From assembly GCA_030524635.1 (NCBI GenBank), contig JAUNGG010000009.1:16509-80508 (forward strand): a stretch of DNA of 64,000 bases. Reading direction: 5' to 3'. The translations under genes were made by a program, and so were the position numbers. The notes below the pieces were generated by a model, which worked only from the letters and a program-made list of their open reading frames with translations, was not told where the DNA came from and made no database searches. Numbering within the stretch: the first letter of the stretch is position 1; each line of letters starts with the position of its first letter. The stretch is from Lachnospiraceae bacterium (GTDB lineage Bacteria > Bacillota > Clostridia > Lachnospirales > Lachnospiraceae). Of the stretch, positions 54,136 to 63,209 are shown piece after piece.

Positions 54136-54990
54136 ATGGACGAACGATTAACAATTGAAAAACGGATTGCTGCTGAGCTTTGCAGCTATGACGGAAAAAT
54201 GAGCTTTTATGCAGATGATTTAAGGGGCCATGTGATTCAGATCGATGCCGATGAGGATTTTGAGACAGCAAGCACCATTAAGACCTATATTCTGGCCTGC
54301 CTGTATGACCAGGTGAAGGAGGGGAAGGCCAGCCTGACGGATATCCTGACCTATGAACAGCACCACTATGTGGATGGCAGCGGCGTGGTGCAGTCTCTGG
54401 ATCTGGGGGCAAAGCTGCGGGTGAAGGATGCCGCCACACTGATGATCATTGTCAGTGACAATGTGGCCACGAACATGGTGATCGAGTATCTGGGCATTGA
54501 TACCATTAATGATTGCATCCAGAAGCTTGGATGCCGGGGTACGAAGCTGCACCGGACACTGCACTTTGATTCTGATGCTTACGGACGGCTGGGCACCACA
54601 ACCCCAAGGGATTATGCCAGTATTTTTACCCGTCTGGCCAGACGGCAGCTGATCAGCCCGGAGGCGGATGAAGAGATGCTGAAGATCTTTGGAATGCAAC
54701 ATTACAACAGCATGATCACCGGTGAATTCCCGTCTGCCCTGATGGATGGAGAGGAGACCGGGGAGACGAATCTGATCCGGGTGGCCTCGAAAAGCGGCAG
54801 CATGGATGAGTGCCGGAATGACGGAGGTATCGTATCCACCCCTTACGGCGATTATGTGATCGTGATGATGCACAAGGATTTCTACGATCCCCAGTATCAT
54901 GACAGGCATACCGCCAGCTGCTATGGGGCCAGGGTCAGCCGGATGCTGCTGGACCAGTATCTGGCGCTGGAAGGAAGGTTCCAACTATAG
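54136..54990 (+). CDS. Beta-lactamase-fold serine hydrolase
   Basis: 284 residues of the class A beta-lactamase-like fold. Catalytic Ser46-x-x-Lys49 (STIK), Ser107-Asp108-Asn109 (SDN) and Lys219-Ser220-Gly221 (KSG) are all present. The omega-loop Glu of true class A lactamases is not visible: the segment after SDN reads TLHFDSDAYGRLG. There is no signal peptide, so it seems cytoplasmic and more likely a peptidase or esterase than a resistance enzyme. ATG 54136 follows AGGAG; a GTG at 54127 is also in frame. It lies between two peptide-use genes. Confidence 0.85.
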   Translation: MDERLTIEKRIAAELCSYDGKMSFYADDLRGHVIQIDADEDFETASTIKTYILACLYDQVKEGKASLTDILTYEQHHYVDGSGVVQSLDLGAKLRVKDAATLMIIVSDNVATNMVIEYLGIDTINDCIQKLGCRGTKLHRTLHFDSDAYGRLGTTTPRDYASIFTRLARRQLISPEADEEMLKIFGMQHYNSMITGEFPSALMDGEETGETNLIRVASKSGSMDECRNDGGIVSTPYGDYVIVMMHKDFYDPQYHDRHTASCYGARVSRMLLDQYLALEGRFQL

Positions 54991-55162
54991 GATATGAAAA
55001 ATTGAAAGAAAATCGGGAAAAATGGCGAAAATGGGGAAATTTTTCTGGATTTTTTTATGGTTATATATTAGAATGATTAAGGTGTCAGCAGGCAGGTTTG
55101 TCTGAATGATGTATAAAAATGCATTTTGCGAATATCAGTTGCATTTAAAGGAGAGTTTCAAA

Positions 55163-56197
55163 ATGGAAGCAGTATTAGATTCCGAATATTTATTATCGGT
55201 GATGAAGAAATTCATCAATACCCCAAGCCCGGTCAGCTACTATGAGGAGGTCAATCCTCTTCTGGAGAAGATGGCAGGGGAGCTGGGCTATGAAGTGAGC
55301 TTTGACCGGAAGCGGACCGGATATATCAAGGTCCCGGGACGGAATCAAGAAAAGACCATCTGTGTGGGAGCTCATCTGGATACCCTGGGTCTGATGGTAC
55401 GAAAGATCGACAGCAACGGCATGATCCGTGTCCGCAATCTGGGCGGAATCAATTTTAATAACCTGGAAGGTGAGACCGTTACCGTACATACCCGTGACGG
55501 ACGGAATTATACGGGAATTGTAATGTGCCAGTCCCATTCGGTTCATGTATTTGATGATGCCAGAACCTTGACCAGGGATGAGCAATCCATGGTAGTTCTT
55601 TTGGATGAAGAGGTTCATTCTGATGAAGAGGTGAAGGAGCTGGGGATCCAGCACGGGGATATCATCTCCATAGAACCTCATTTTACCGTAACAGAAAAGG
55701 GATATATCAAGTCACGGTTTATCGATGACAAGGCCTGTGTGGCATGTGCCTTTGCCGTGCTGAAATACATAAAGGAGCAGAACCTGGTTCCTTCCTGCAA
55801 TGTCTGGTTTGCATTCCCCCATTACGAAGAGATCGGTCACGGCGGATCCTACGTGCCGGAGGAGATCAGCGAATATATCGCTCTGGATATCGCTGTAATC
55901 GGCGGGGACCATGCAGGCAGCGAAAAGCGGGTATCTATCTGCGTAAAGGATAATTTTTCTCCATATGACCGGGAACTGACAGACCGTCTGGTGAAGTGTG
56001 CCAAGGAAGCCGGCATTAACTATGTGGAGGATATCTTCTACCGCTACAGCACGGATGCAAACGCAGCCGTCCGCGCAGGAAATAACCTTCAGGCAGCCGC
56101 ATTCGGTATGGGAACCTTCTCTTCCCATGGCATGGAGCGGACCCATATCCAGGCCGTTCTGGATACAGCAAAGTTATTAACCGCTTTTATCCTGTGA
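55163..56197 (+). CDS. M42-family metallo-aminopeptidase
   Basis: 344 residues, a cytoplasmic dinuclear-metal aminopeptidase of the tetrahedral TET type. Metal ligands by pattern: His71 (GAHLDT), Asp188 or Asp189 (FIDDKA), Glu222-Glu223 (YEEIGHGG, catalytic base and ligand), Asp242 and His322 (SSHGMERTH). ATG 55163 follows AAAGGAGAG; an upstream ATG at 55106 gives no family match. It sits 52 bases before peptide ABC cluster 2 and may share its transcript. A paralogue of the same length ends cluster 2. Confidence 0.92.
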   Translation: MEAVLDSEYLLSVMKKFINTPSPVSYYEEVNPLLEKMAGELGYEVSFDRKRTGYIKVPGRNQEKTICVGAHLDTLGLMVRKIDSNGMIRVRNLGGINFNNLEGETVTVHTRDGRNYTGIVMCQSHSVHVFDDARTLTRDEQSMVVLLDEEVHSDEEVKELGIQHGDIISIEPHFTVTEKGYIKSRFIDDKACVACAFAVLKYIKEQNLVPSCNVWFAFPHYEEIGHGGSYVPEEISEYIALDIAVIGGDHAGSEKRVSICVKDNFSPYDRELTDRLVKCAKEAGINYVEDIFYRYSTDANAAVRAGNNLQAAAFGMGTFSSHGMERTHIQAVLDTAKLLTAFIL

Positions 56198-56249
56198 GTG
56201 TGATATTGGTTGGTTAAGATAAAAAGAAAGACAAAAGGAGAGAGGAAAC

Positions 56250-57851
56250 GTGAAGAAGATTTTATGTACGATTTTAGCAGGCGCTATGGCAGCCAGCCTG
56301 CTGACTGGATGCGGCGGAAGCAGCAGCTCCAGTTCCAATTCAGGAGGCAGCGGTGATGCAGCTGCTACCACTGCAGCAGCAGGAGCGGGAGATTCCGCAG
56401 CACCGGCAGCGGGTGAGCAGGTAATCAATATTGGTCTGAATACAGACTTAACCTCTTTAGACCCACATAATCACAATGATACTGCTTCTGCTTATGCAAC
56501 CAGACATATTTACAGCAATCTGGTTCGTCTTAATGAAAACAATGAGTTCGTAGGTGATCTGGCTGACAGCTGGGAGTACGCTGACGATGTAACGGTAAAC
56601 TTTACCTTAAAGGAAGGCGTAAAGTTCCATGACGGCTCCGTGCTGACTGCAGAGGATGTAAAGTATTCCCTGGAGACTCAGAAGGATTCTCCAAAGGTTG
56701 GCCATCTGGTTTCCATGATTGATTCCGTAGAAGTAACCGATGATACCCATTTCACCATTCATTTAAATACTCCTTCCAACGCACTGATTTCTTCTCTGAA
56801 CCACTCCGGCTGTGCCATCTTAAGCAAGGCACACGTAGAGAAGCTGCTGGCGGAAGGCAAGAAGATCGAGGATGAGCCTATGGGCACCGGTCCATACAAG
56901 TTTGATTCCTGGACCCCAGGTGCTTCCTTCTCCCTGGTTAAGAACCCAGACTACTTTAACCCAGAGCGTGCCGCACAGAACGACAAGCTGGTATTCAAGG
57001 TGATCCCGGAGGATTCTGCAAGAACTATTGCACTGGAGAACGGCGAGTTAGACATGATGATCAGCGTTCCTACCACCGATGCCGGAAGAATCCGTGATAA
57101 TTCCAACCTGGCTCTGGATGAGTATGTATCTACCCACGTAGAGTACTTCTGTGCAAACCATACCAAGGCTCCATTTGATGACGTTCGGGTAAGACAGGCA
57201 ATGAACTATGCCATCAATAAGAACGATATCGTAATCGCTTCCATCAACAACGAAGGAAAGCCATTTGACAACTACATCGGCGAGGCAGCCATCGGCTATT
57301 ATGATACTGTTACCAAGTATGAGTATAACCCGGAGAAGGCAAAGGAACTGTTAGCTGAGGCAGGCTATGCAGATGGATTTACCTTTACCTGCTATGTGGC
57401 AAACAGCACCACCCGTTCCACCAGTGCAACCGTTATCCAGGCAAACTTAGCTGATCTGGGTATTACCATGAATATTGAGCAGATGGAAGCATCTACCTTC
57501 TACGAGAAGACAGGAAACGGCGAGCATGACGCTTGTCTGGCAGGATGGGTTGCAAACGCAGAGCCGGATAACACCTATCGTCCGCTGTTTACCAGTGAGA
57601 GAGCCGGTGCAGGCGGAAACCGTTCCTTCTACAAGAATCCGGAAGTGGATGCCCTGGTAGATGATGCAGCAGTTAACCGTGACAAGGCTGCCGTTCAGAA
57701 GGATTACGAGACCATCTTAAAGACGATTTCTGATGATGCAGTTTGGGTTCCGTTATATTCCCCAACCGGTATGATCGCACGTCAGGCAGATCTGCAGGGT
57801 GTGGTTCCATCTCCAATTCAGATGCATGATTTTTACTCCATCCATTATTAA
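56250..57851 (+). CDS. Peptide ABC transporter substrate-binding lipoprotein (SBP_bac_5)
   Basis: 533 residues. Starts with GTG at 56250 after GGAGAGAGG. Lipobox LLTGC (Cys near 21), Ser/Gly/Ala linker, then the DppA-like domain: DLADSWEYADDVTVNFTLKEGVKFHDGS spans about 107-134, MGTGPYKFDSW near 211 and VRQAMNYAINKNDI near 315. It is clearly paralogous to the binding protein of cluster 1 but divergent. Its strong codon bias suggests high expression. A hairpin follows before the permease genes. Confidence 0.93.
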   Translation: MKKILCTILAGAMAASLLTGCGGSSSSSSNSGGSGDAAATTAAAGAGDSAAPAAGEQVINIGLNTDLTSLDPHNHNDTASAYATRHIYSNLVRLNENNEFVGDLADSWEYADDVTVNFTLKEGVKFHDGSVLTAEDVKYSLETQKDSPKVGHLVSMIDSVEVTDDTHFTIHLNTPSNALISSLNHSGCAILSKAHVEKLLAEGKKIEDEPMGTGPYKFDSWTPGASFSLVKNPDYFNPERAAQNDKLVFKVIPEDSARTIALENGELDMMISVPTTDAGRIRDNSNLALDEYVSTHVEYFCANHTKAPFDDVRVRQAMNYAINKNDIVIASINNEGKPFDNYIGEAAIGYYDTVTKYEYNPEKAKELLAEAGYADGFTFTCYVANSTTRSTSATVIQANLADLGITMNIEQMEASTFYEKTGNGEHDACLAGWVANAEPDNTYRPLFTSERAGAGGNRSFYKNPEVDALVDDAAVNRDKAAVQKDYETILKTISDDAVWVPLYSPTGMIARQADLQGVVPSPIQMHDFYSIHY

Positions 57852-57877
57852 TTCTTGATGAATATTTTATTCAGAGG

Positions 57878-57910
57878 GGCAGACGGCAGCAGTTTTATGT
57901 GCTGTCTGCC
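57878..57910 (+). other. Intercistronic hairpin after binding-protein gene 2
   Basis: GGCAGACGGCA pairs with TGCTGTCTGCC (57878-57888, 57900-57910), 11 bp with one G-U pair and no T tract. It occupies the same place as the hairpin in cluster 1. Confidence 0.65.
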
Positions 57911-57950
57911 TTCATTCACATTTACTATTATTTAGAAGGAGGATTTCGCC

Positions 57951-58877
57951 ATGCATAAGTACGTCATCAAACGTCTTATAATGTTAATTCCAGTTATAAT
58001 CGGTGTCTCCTTCCTGGTTTTCTTTATTATGTCACTTGCACCAGGTGATACGGCAAGAACGATCCTTGGTGAAGATGCTCCTATTGAAGCAGTAGAAGCT
58101 CTTAATGAAGAACTGGGGTTAAATGACCCGGTATTGATCCGATATGCCCGGTATATGGGAGGCTTGGTCCGCGGTGATCTGGGCACCTCCTATAAGTCCG
58201 GCCGTCCGGTATTCAGCGAGGTGATGTCAAGATTCCCGGATACCTTGAAGCTGGCCTTCTGGGGCATGGTGTTTGCCGTCGTTCTGTCCATTCCAATCGG
58301 TATTATCTCAGCCACCAGGCAGTATTCTCTGATCGACAGTGTCAGTATGGTGCTTGCACTTCTAGGTGTAGCGACCCCTAACTTCTGGCTGGGACTGATG
58401 CTGATCATCGGCTTTTCCCTGCATCTGCGGTGGTTCCCGTCGGGAGGCTCGGAAGGGTGGAAGGCGCTGGTGCTTCCGGTGATTACACTGGGTACCGGAT
58501 GTATGGCAAACATTACCAGAACCACCCGTTCCTCTATGCTGGAGGTAATCCGCCAGGACTACATCCGTACCGCCAAAGCAAAGGGCGTAAGCAGCAGAAG
58601 CGTGATCTACAAGCATGCTCTGAAAAATGCGCTGATCCCGGTGGTAACCGTTATCGGCCTTCAGTTCGGCTCCCTGTTAGGCGGTGCCGTTCTGACAGAG
58701 ACAGTATTCTCCTGGCCGGGCGTGGGAACCTACCTGGTAAACAGCATTAAGGCAAAGGATACGCCGGCGGTATTAGGCTGCGTCATCATCTTCTGCATCT
58801 GCTTCAGTATCGTAAACTTATGTGTTGACATTTTATATGCCTACATTGACCCGAGAATTAAATCCAAGTATAAGTAA
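57951..58877 (+). CDS. Peptide ABC transporter permease (DppB type)
   Basis: 308 residues with six hydrophobic segments. MHKYVIKRLIMLIPVIIGVS at the start, coupling loop YIRTAKAKGVSSRSVIYKHALKNALIPV near 203 and FSWPGVGTYLVNSIKAKDTPAVLG near 253. AGAAGGAGGA precedes the ATG. It shares the order and length of the cluster 1 gene, though the proteins are only moderately similar. Acts with the DppC-type protein 12 bases downstream. Confidence 0.93.
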   Translation: MHKYVIKRLIMLIPVIIGVSFLVFFIMSLAPGDTARTILGEDAPIEAVEALNEELGLNDPVLIRYARYMGGLVRGDLGTSYKSGRPVFSEVMSRFPDTLKLAFWGMVFAVVLSIPIGIISATRQYSLIDSVSMVLALLGVATPNFWLGLMLIIGFSLHLRWFPSGGSEGWKALVLPVITLGTGCMANITRTTRSSMLEVIRQDYIRTAKAKGVSSRSVIYKHALKNALIPVVTVIGLQFGSLLGGAVLTETVFSWPGVGTYLVNSIKAKDTPAVLGCVIIFCICFSIVNLCVDILYAYIDPRIKSKYK

Positions 58878-58889
58878 GGAGGTGACAAC

Positions 58890-59759
58890 ATGGGAAATAA
58901 AAAAGCAAAAAAGCGCAGCATGGCTGCGGAGATCATTCAGCGTCTGGTAAGAAATAAAATGGCAATGCTGGGATTATTTATTCTGGTTCTGCTGGCATTA
59001 GGGGCGATTTTTGCCGATGTGATCGCAGATTATGACACCAAGGTTGTCGCCCAGAATATTGCAAACCGTCTTCAGGGGCCAAGCGCTGAGCATTGGTTCG
59101 GAACCGATGAGTTTGGCCGTGATATCTTCGCCAGAATGCTTCACGGCTCCAGAGTATCTCTGGTAGTTGGTCTGATCTCCGTATCCGTGTCCCTGATCAT
59201 CGGCGGCACCCTGGGTGCATTTGCCGGATTCTACGGCGGTAAGGTGGACAATGTGATCATGCGTATCATGGATATCTTCCTGGCAGTTCCAAGCATTCTG
59301 CTGGCTATCACCATCGTGGCAGCCCTGGGAACCAATCTGGTAAATGTGATGCTGGCAATCGGTATCTCCGGTGTGCCCAACTTCGCCCGTATCGTCCGCG
59401 CGGCGGTTATGAGTGTGAAGGATCAGGAGTTTGTGGAGTCCTCCCGTGCCATCGGCGCAAGCAGCGTGACCATCATTTTCCGGGAGATCATCCCTAACTG
59501 CATGGCTCCCATCATCGTGCAGGCAACCCTGTCTGTGGCAGGTGCGATCCTGTCTACGGCATCCTTAAGCTTTATCGGTCTGGGCGTTCAGCCGCCGGAT
59601 CCGGAATGGGGTGCAATGCTTTCCAGCGGACGTAATTTCCTGCGTGACGCTGTGCATCTGACCTTATTCCCAGGTCTTGCCATCGTGATTACCATCCTGG
59701 CGCTGAATCTGTTAGGCGACGGCCTTCGCGATGCCCTCGACCCAAGATTAAAACAGTAA
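58890..59759 (+). CDS. Peptide ABC transporter permease (DppC type)
   Basis: 289 residues, normal length for the family, unlike the extended cluster 1 copy. Six hydrophobic segments; [27 protein letters not shown] near 70 and coupling loop [23 protein letters not shown] near 180. The C-terminus [18 protein letters not shown] is conserved. AAGGAGGTG precedes the ATG. Second permease of the cluster 2 importer. Confidence 0.94.
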   Translation: MGNKKAKKRSMAAEIIQRLVRNKMAMLGLFILVLLALGAIFADVIADYDTKVVAQNIANRLQGPSAEHWFGTDEFGRDIFARMLHGSRVSLVVGLISVSVSLIIGGTLGAFAGFYGGKVDNVIMRIMDIFLAVPSILLAITIVAALGTNLVNVMLAIGISGVPNFARIVRAAVMSVKDQEFVESSRAIGASSVTIIFREIIPNCMAPIIVQATLSVAGAILSTASLSFIGLGVQPPDPEWGAMLSSGRNFLRDAVHLTLFPGLAIVITILALNLLGDGLRDALDPRLKQ

Positions 59760-59772
59760 GGAGGGCCAAGCT

Positions 59773-60804
59773 TTGTCAGCAAATGATACAAAATATACAG
59801 TAGAGATTAAAAATCTGGAAGTAAAATTTAAGACCATGGACGGCGTGGTAGACGCAGTCAATGGCATTGATTTAGCAATCGAGCGTGGAAAGACCCTGGG
59901 ACTGGTTGGAGAGACCGGTGCAGGCAAGACCACAACAGCATTATCCATTCTCCGCCTGGTTCCCAATCCTCCGGGCGAGATCACCGGAGGCACCATCCAT
60001 CTTGAGGGAAAGGATCTGTTTTCCTATTCAGAGAAGGAGATGGAGCACATCCGGGGCGATCAGGTGTCCATGATCTTCCAGGACCCTATGACCTCCTTAA
60101 ACCCGGTGATTACCGTAGGCGAGCAGATCGCAGAGGTGATTCAGCTCCATGAGAAGATCGATAACAAGAAGGCTATGGAGAAGGCAAAGGAGATGCTGGA
60201 GATGGTAGGAATCCCCGGCAACCGTGCCTCCGAGTATCCTCATCAGTTTTCCGGCGGCATGAAGCAGCGTGTTATCATTGCAATGGCATTGGTATGTAAT
60301 CCTCATCTGCTGATTGCAGACGAGCCCACCACTGCACTGGACGTTACCATCCAGGCACAGGTGCTGGATCTGATGCAGAAGCTGAAGGAGAAGTACGGCA
60401 CCTCCATGCTGATGATCACCCATGACTTAGGGATCGTGGCTGAGGTGTGCGATGATGTCAGCATCATGTACGCAGGCCGTATTGTGGAGCACGGCACATT
60501 GGAGGATATCTTTAACCACACCAGCCATCCATATACAGAAGGCCTGTTCGGTTCTCTGCCCAATATTGAGGACCGGACAGCAGAATTAAAGCCGATTCCA
60601 GGTCTGATGCCTGACCCGACCAACCTGCCCAGCGGCTGTACCTTCCATCCCCGGTGCAAGTACTGCAAGGAGATCTGCAAGACCCGTGTTCCGGCAGTTA
60701 CCAGGCTGTCCGATACCCACAGCGTATCCTGTCTGGCTTATGAAGAGGGGACCGGCGTTACATTAGGAGAAAACGGCACAGGATCAGGAGGTGATCAGGC
60801 ATGA
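59773..60804 (+). CDS. Peptide ABC transporter ATP-binding protein (DppD type)
   Basis: 343 residues, starting with TTG at 59773 behind AAGGAGGG. Walker [14 protein letters not shown]-loop [13 protein letters not shown], signature [15 protein letters not shown], Walker [14 protein letters not shown], switch His [15 protein letters not shown]. The C-terminal oligopeptide domain carries Cys ([15 protein letters not shown]). It overlaps the DppF-type gene by 4 bases. Forms the ATPase heterodimer of importer 2. Confidence 0.93.
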   Translation: MSANDTKYTVEIKNLEVKFKTMDGVVDAVNGIDLAIERGKTLGLVGETGAGKTTTALSILRLVPNPPGEITGGTIHLEGKDLFSYSEKEMEHIRGDQVSMIFQDPMTSLNPVITVGEQIAEVIQLHEKIDNKKAMEKAKEMLEMVGIPGNRASEYPHQFSGGMKQRVIIAMALVCNPHLLIADEPTTALDVTIQAQVLDLMQKLKEKYGTSMLMITHDLGIVAEVCDDVSIMYAGRIVEHGTLEDIFNHTSHPYTEGLFGSLPNIEDRTAELKPIPGLMPDPTNLPSGCTFHPRCKYCKEICKTRVPAVTRLSDTHSVSCLAYEEGTGVTLGENGTGSGGDQA

Positions 60805-61757
60805 GCGAGGTCTTGTTAGAGGTTAAAAACCTGAAAAAATATTTTAATACTCCCAACGGCGTGCTTCATGCTGTTGACGATGTCACCTTTACCCTGGAAA
60901 AGGGAAAGACCCTTGGCGTGGTAGGAGAGTCCGGCTGCGGCAAATCCACAACAGGACGTGCCATCCTGCGGCTCCATGAGCCTACCAGCGGCCAGGTGAT
61001 CTTTGAGGGCAAGGATATCACCAAGGCATCCTCTCAGGAGATGCGCCACCTTCGTTCCCAGATGCAGATCATCTTCCAGGACCCATTTGCATCCCTGAAC
61101 CCGAGAAAGACGGTCAGCGAGATCATCGGCGAGCCCCTGCGCCTTTACAAGGTACATAAAAACAAGCAGGAGCAGCAGAAGCATGTGCTGGAGCTGATGG
61201 AGTTGGTAGGCCTTTCGGAGCGCCTGGTAAATACCTATCCCCATGAGTTAGACGGCGGAAGACGCCAGAGAATCGGAATCGCCCGTGCCCTGGCCATGAA
61301 TCCCAAGTTCATCGTCTGTGATGAGCCGGTATCCGCTCTGGACGTATCCATTCAGGCGCAGATCTTGAACCTTTTGAAAAAGCTGCAGAAGGAGCTGGGA
61401 CTGACCTACATCTTTATCACCCACGATCTGTCGGTAGTGAATTATTTCTCTGATGAGATCATGGTAATGTACCTTGGAAAGGTAGTGGAGCATGCCACTG
61501 CAGAGCAGCTTTTCGCTCATCCCACCCATCCATACACCAAGGCACTGTTATCTGCCATCCCGGTTCCAAGGCTGGGGGCAAAGAAGGATCGGATCCTGTT
61601 AAAGGGCGAGATCACTTCCCCCATCAATCCCAAGCCAGGCTGCCGTTTCGCACCTCGGTGTGAATATGCACAGGCATGCTGCTTTGAGCAGACGCCGGAG
61701 CTGAAGGAGAATGAAAAGGGACATTTTGTGGCTTGTCATTTTTGTGAGAAGTTTTAA
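60801..61757 (+). CDS. Peptide ABC transporter ATP-binding protein (DppF type) with variant signature
   Basis: 318 residues. Walker [14 protein letters not shown]-loop [13 protein letters not shown], Walker [14 protein letters not shown] and switch His [14 protein letters not shown] are canonical. The ABC signature reads [16 protein letters not shown] where family members have FSGGQ, so the usual Ser is Asp and the Gln is Arg. It starts in an overlap with the DppD-type gene after AGGAGGTG. The partner's intact signature may still complete one ATP site. Confidence 0.92.
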   Translation: MSEVLLEVKNLKKYFNTPNGVLHAVDDVTFTLEKGKTLGVVGESGCGKSTTGRAILRLHEPTSGQVIFEGKDITKASSQEMRHLRSQMQIIFQDPFASLNPRKTVSEIIGEPLRLYKVHKNKQEQQKHVLELMELVGLSERLVNTYPHELDGGRRQRIGIARALAMNPKFIVCDEPVSALDVSIQAQILNLLKKLQKELGLTYIFITHDLSVVNYFSDEIMVMYLGKVVEHATAEQLFAHPTHPYTKALLSAIPVPRLGAKKDRILLKGEITSPINPKPGCRFAPRCEYAQACCFEQTPELKENEKGHFVACHFCEKF

Positions 61758-61777
61758 AATCAATGATATGAAAACAG

Positions 61778-61800
61778 CGGTGGAGGGTTTTCCTTCACCG
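61778..61800 (+). other. Hairpin between the DppF-type gene and M42 gene 2
   Basis: CGGTGGAGG/CCTTCACCG (61778-61786, 61792-61800), 9 bp with one G-U pair, loop of 5. No clear T tract; probably an intercistronic processing or attenuation hairpin. Confidence 0.5.
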
Positions 61801-61818
61801 TTCTGATTGGGAGACATT

Positions 61819-62859
61819 ATGGAATACAGTATCGATAATCAATTTATGCTGAGCTGCCTGGAGGAGTTGATCAATACTCCAAGCCCGGTCAGCTATTATG
61901 AAGAGATCAATCCGGTAATCGAAAAATATGCAGCCATGTTCGGCTATCCTGTCACCTATGACCGGAAGCACACGGCATATATCACCCTGGAGGGAGAGGA
62001 TAATTCCAAAACCGTTATGGTAGGCGGTCATCTGGATACTCTGGGAATGATTGTGCGGAGAATCGATGATGACGGCTGTCTTCGTGTCCGTCAGCTTGGG
62101 GGCATGAACTTCTACAGCATGGATGGAGAAACGGTTCATGTGGTGACCAGAGACGGCAAGAAGTACAGCGGCCTGATGGTATGCCAGTCTCACTCTACCC
62201 ATGTGTTTGATGATGCCCGTTCCTTAGAGCGCGGTGAGCTGACCATGGTAATCAGCCTGGATGAGGACGTTCACAGCCGTGAGGATGTGCTTGCGCTGGG
62301 AATCCAGCACGGTGATCTGGTGTATGCAGAGCCTCATTTCCAGTACACCGAAAAGGGATTTATCAAGTCCCGGTTCCTGGATGACAAGGCGGCAGTGGCT
62401 GCTATCTTCGGTATGTTAAAGTATTTGACTGACTATCAGTTAAAACCAAAATACCGCACGCTTCTGGCTTTTCCTCATTATGAGGAGATCGGCCACGGCG
62501 GTGCTTACCTTCCGCCGGAGGTGGAGGAATTCGTGGCAGTGGACATCGGCCTGATCGGCCCGGATTATGATGGAAATGAGCATTCCGTCAGCATCTGCTG
62601 CAAGGATTTTTCAACTCCATATGACAGGGAGCTGACCACACGGATTATCAACCAAGCCAAGAAGGCAGGCTGCGATTATGCAGTGGATATTTTCTACCGG
62701 TATGGAACCGATGGAAGCGCGGCATTAAAGTGCGGCAATAATGTGTATGCGGCAGCCTTCGGCATGGCTGTGTACGGCAGCCATGGAGTGGAGCGGACCC
62801 ATATCGATGGAATCCAGAATACGGCGAAGCTGATTACGGCTTATGTGCTGGATATTTAA
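61819..62859 (+). CDS. M42-family metallo-aminopeptidase
   Basis: 346 residues, paralogue of the gene at 55163. Shared pattern: NTPSPVSYYEEINPVIEKY near 19, His71 in GGHLDT, SRFLDDKA near 185, HYEEIGHGG near 223, VDIGLIGPD near 245 and GSHGVERTH near 325. ATG 61819 follows GGGAG; a TTG at 61807 would add four residues. It closes cluster 2, so peptides imported by that system are probably trimmed by it in the cytoplasm. Confidence 0.92.
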   Translation: MEYSIDNQFMLSCLEELINTPSPVSYYEEINPVIEKYAAMFGYPVTYDRKHTAYITLEGEDNSKTVMVGGHLDTLGMIVRRIDDDGCLRVRQLGGMNFYSMDGETVHVVTRDGKKYSGLMVCQSHSTHVFDDARSLERGELTMVISLDEDVHSREDVLALGIQHGDLVYAEPHFQYTEKGFIKSRFLDDKAAVAAIFGMLKYLTDYQLKPKYRTLLAFPHYEEIGHGGAYLPPEVEEFVAVDIGLIGPDYDGNEHSVSICCKDFSTPYDRELTTRIINQAKKAGCDYAVDIFYRYGTDGSAALKCGNNVYAAAFGMAVYGSHGVERTHIDGIQNTAKLITAYVLDI

Positions 62860-62950
62860 TGGAGTTGATTTAACGCGGCTTGGATGGCCAGCAGGAAATC
62901 CAGCTTGATGAAAGAAGCCAGGAGAAAGCAAAACATTGCAAAATGAAAAC

Positions 62951-62999
62951 AAAGACGTTCTCGCAGTGAAGTCAGGTTTCGCTGTGAGAGCGTCTTTTT
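62951..62999 (+). terminator. Terminator of peptide cluster 2
   Basis: AAAGACG-TCTC-CAG arms (62951-62966) pair with CTGTGAGAGCGTCTTT (62982-62997), followed by T5. The rest of 62860-63209 shows only the promoter of the next gene. Confidence 0.88.
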
Positions 63000-63055
63000 A
63001 TTGTTTTTGTTTAGAACTGCAGATATAATCAAAAATCAGACTGAACGGTGGAAGC

Positions 63056-63084
63056 TTGCAAATGCCAGGTTTACATAGTATAAT
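63056..63084 (+). promoter_or_regulatory. Promoter of the Rpn-family gene
   Basis: TTGCAA at 63056-63061, a 17-base spacer and TATAAT at 63079-63084; a leader of about 120 bases follows. Confidence 0.75.
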
Positions 63085-63209
63085 GAACATAAATAGATGT
63101 ACGGTTGTTTTGTACTGCAGGCAATGTACGATCAAAAGGTATCGTTATTATACAGGAATCAAGGTTCCTCCTTATTCGTATATTGATTGTGCGGAGGAGA
63201 GAAAAGCGA

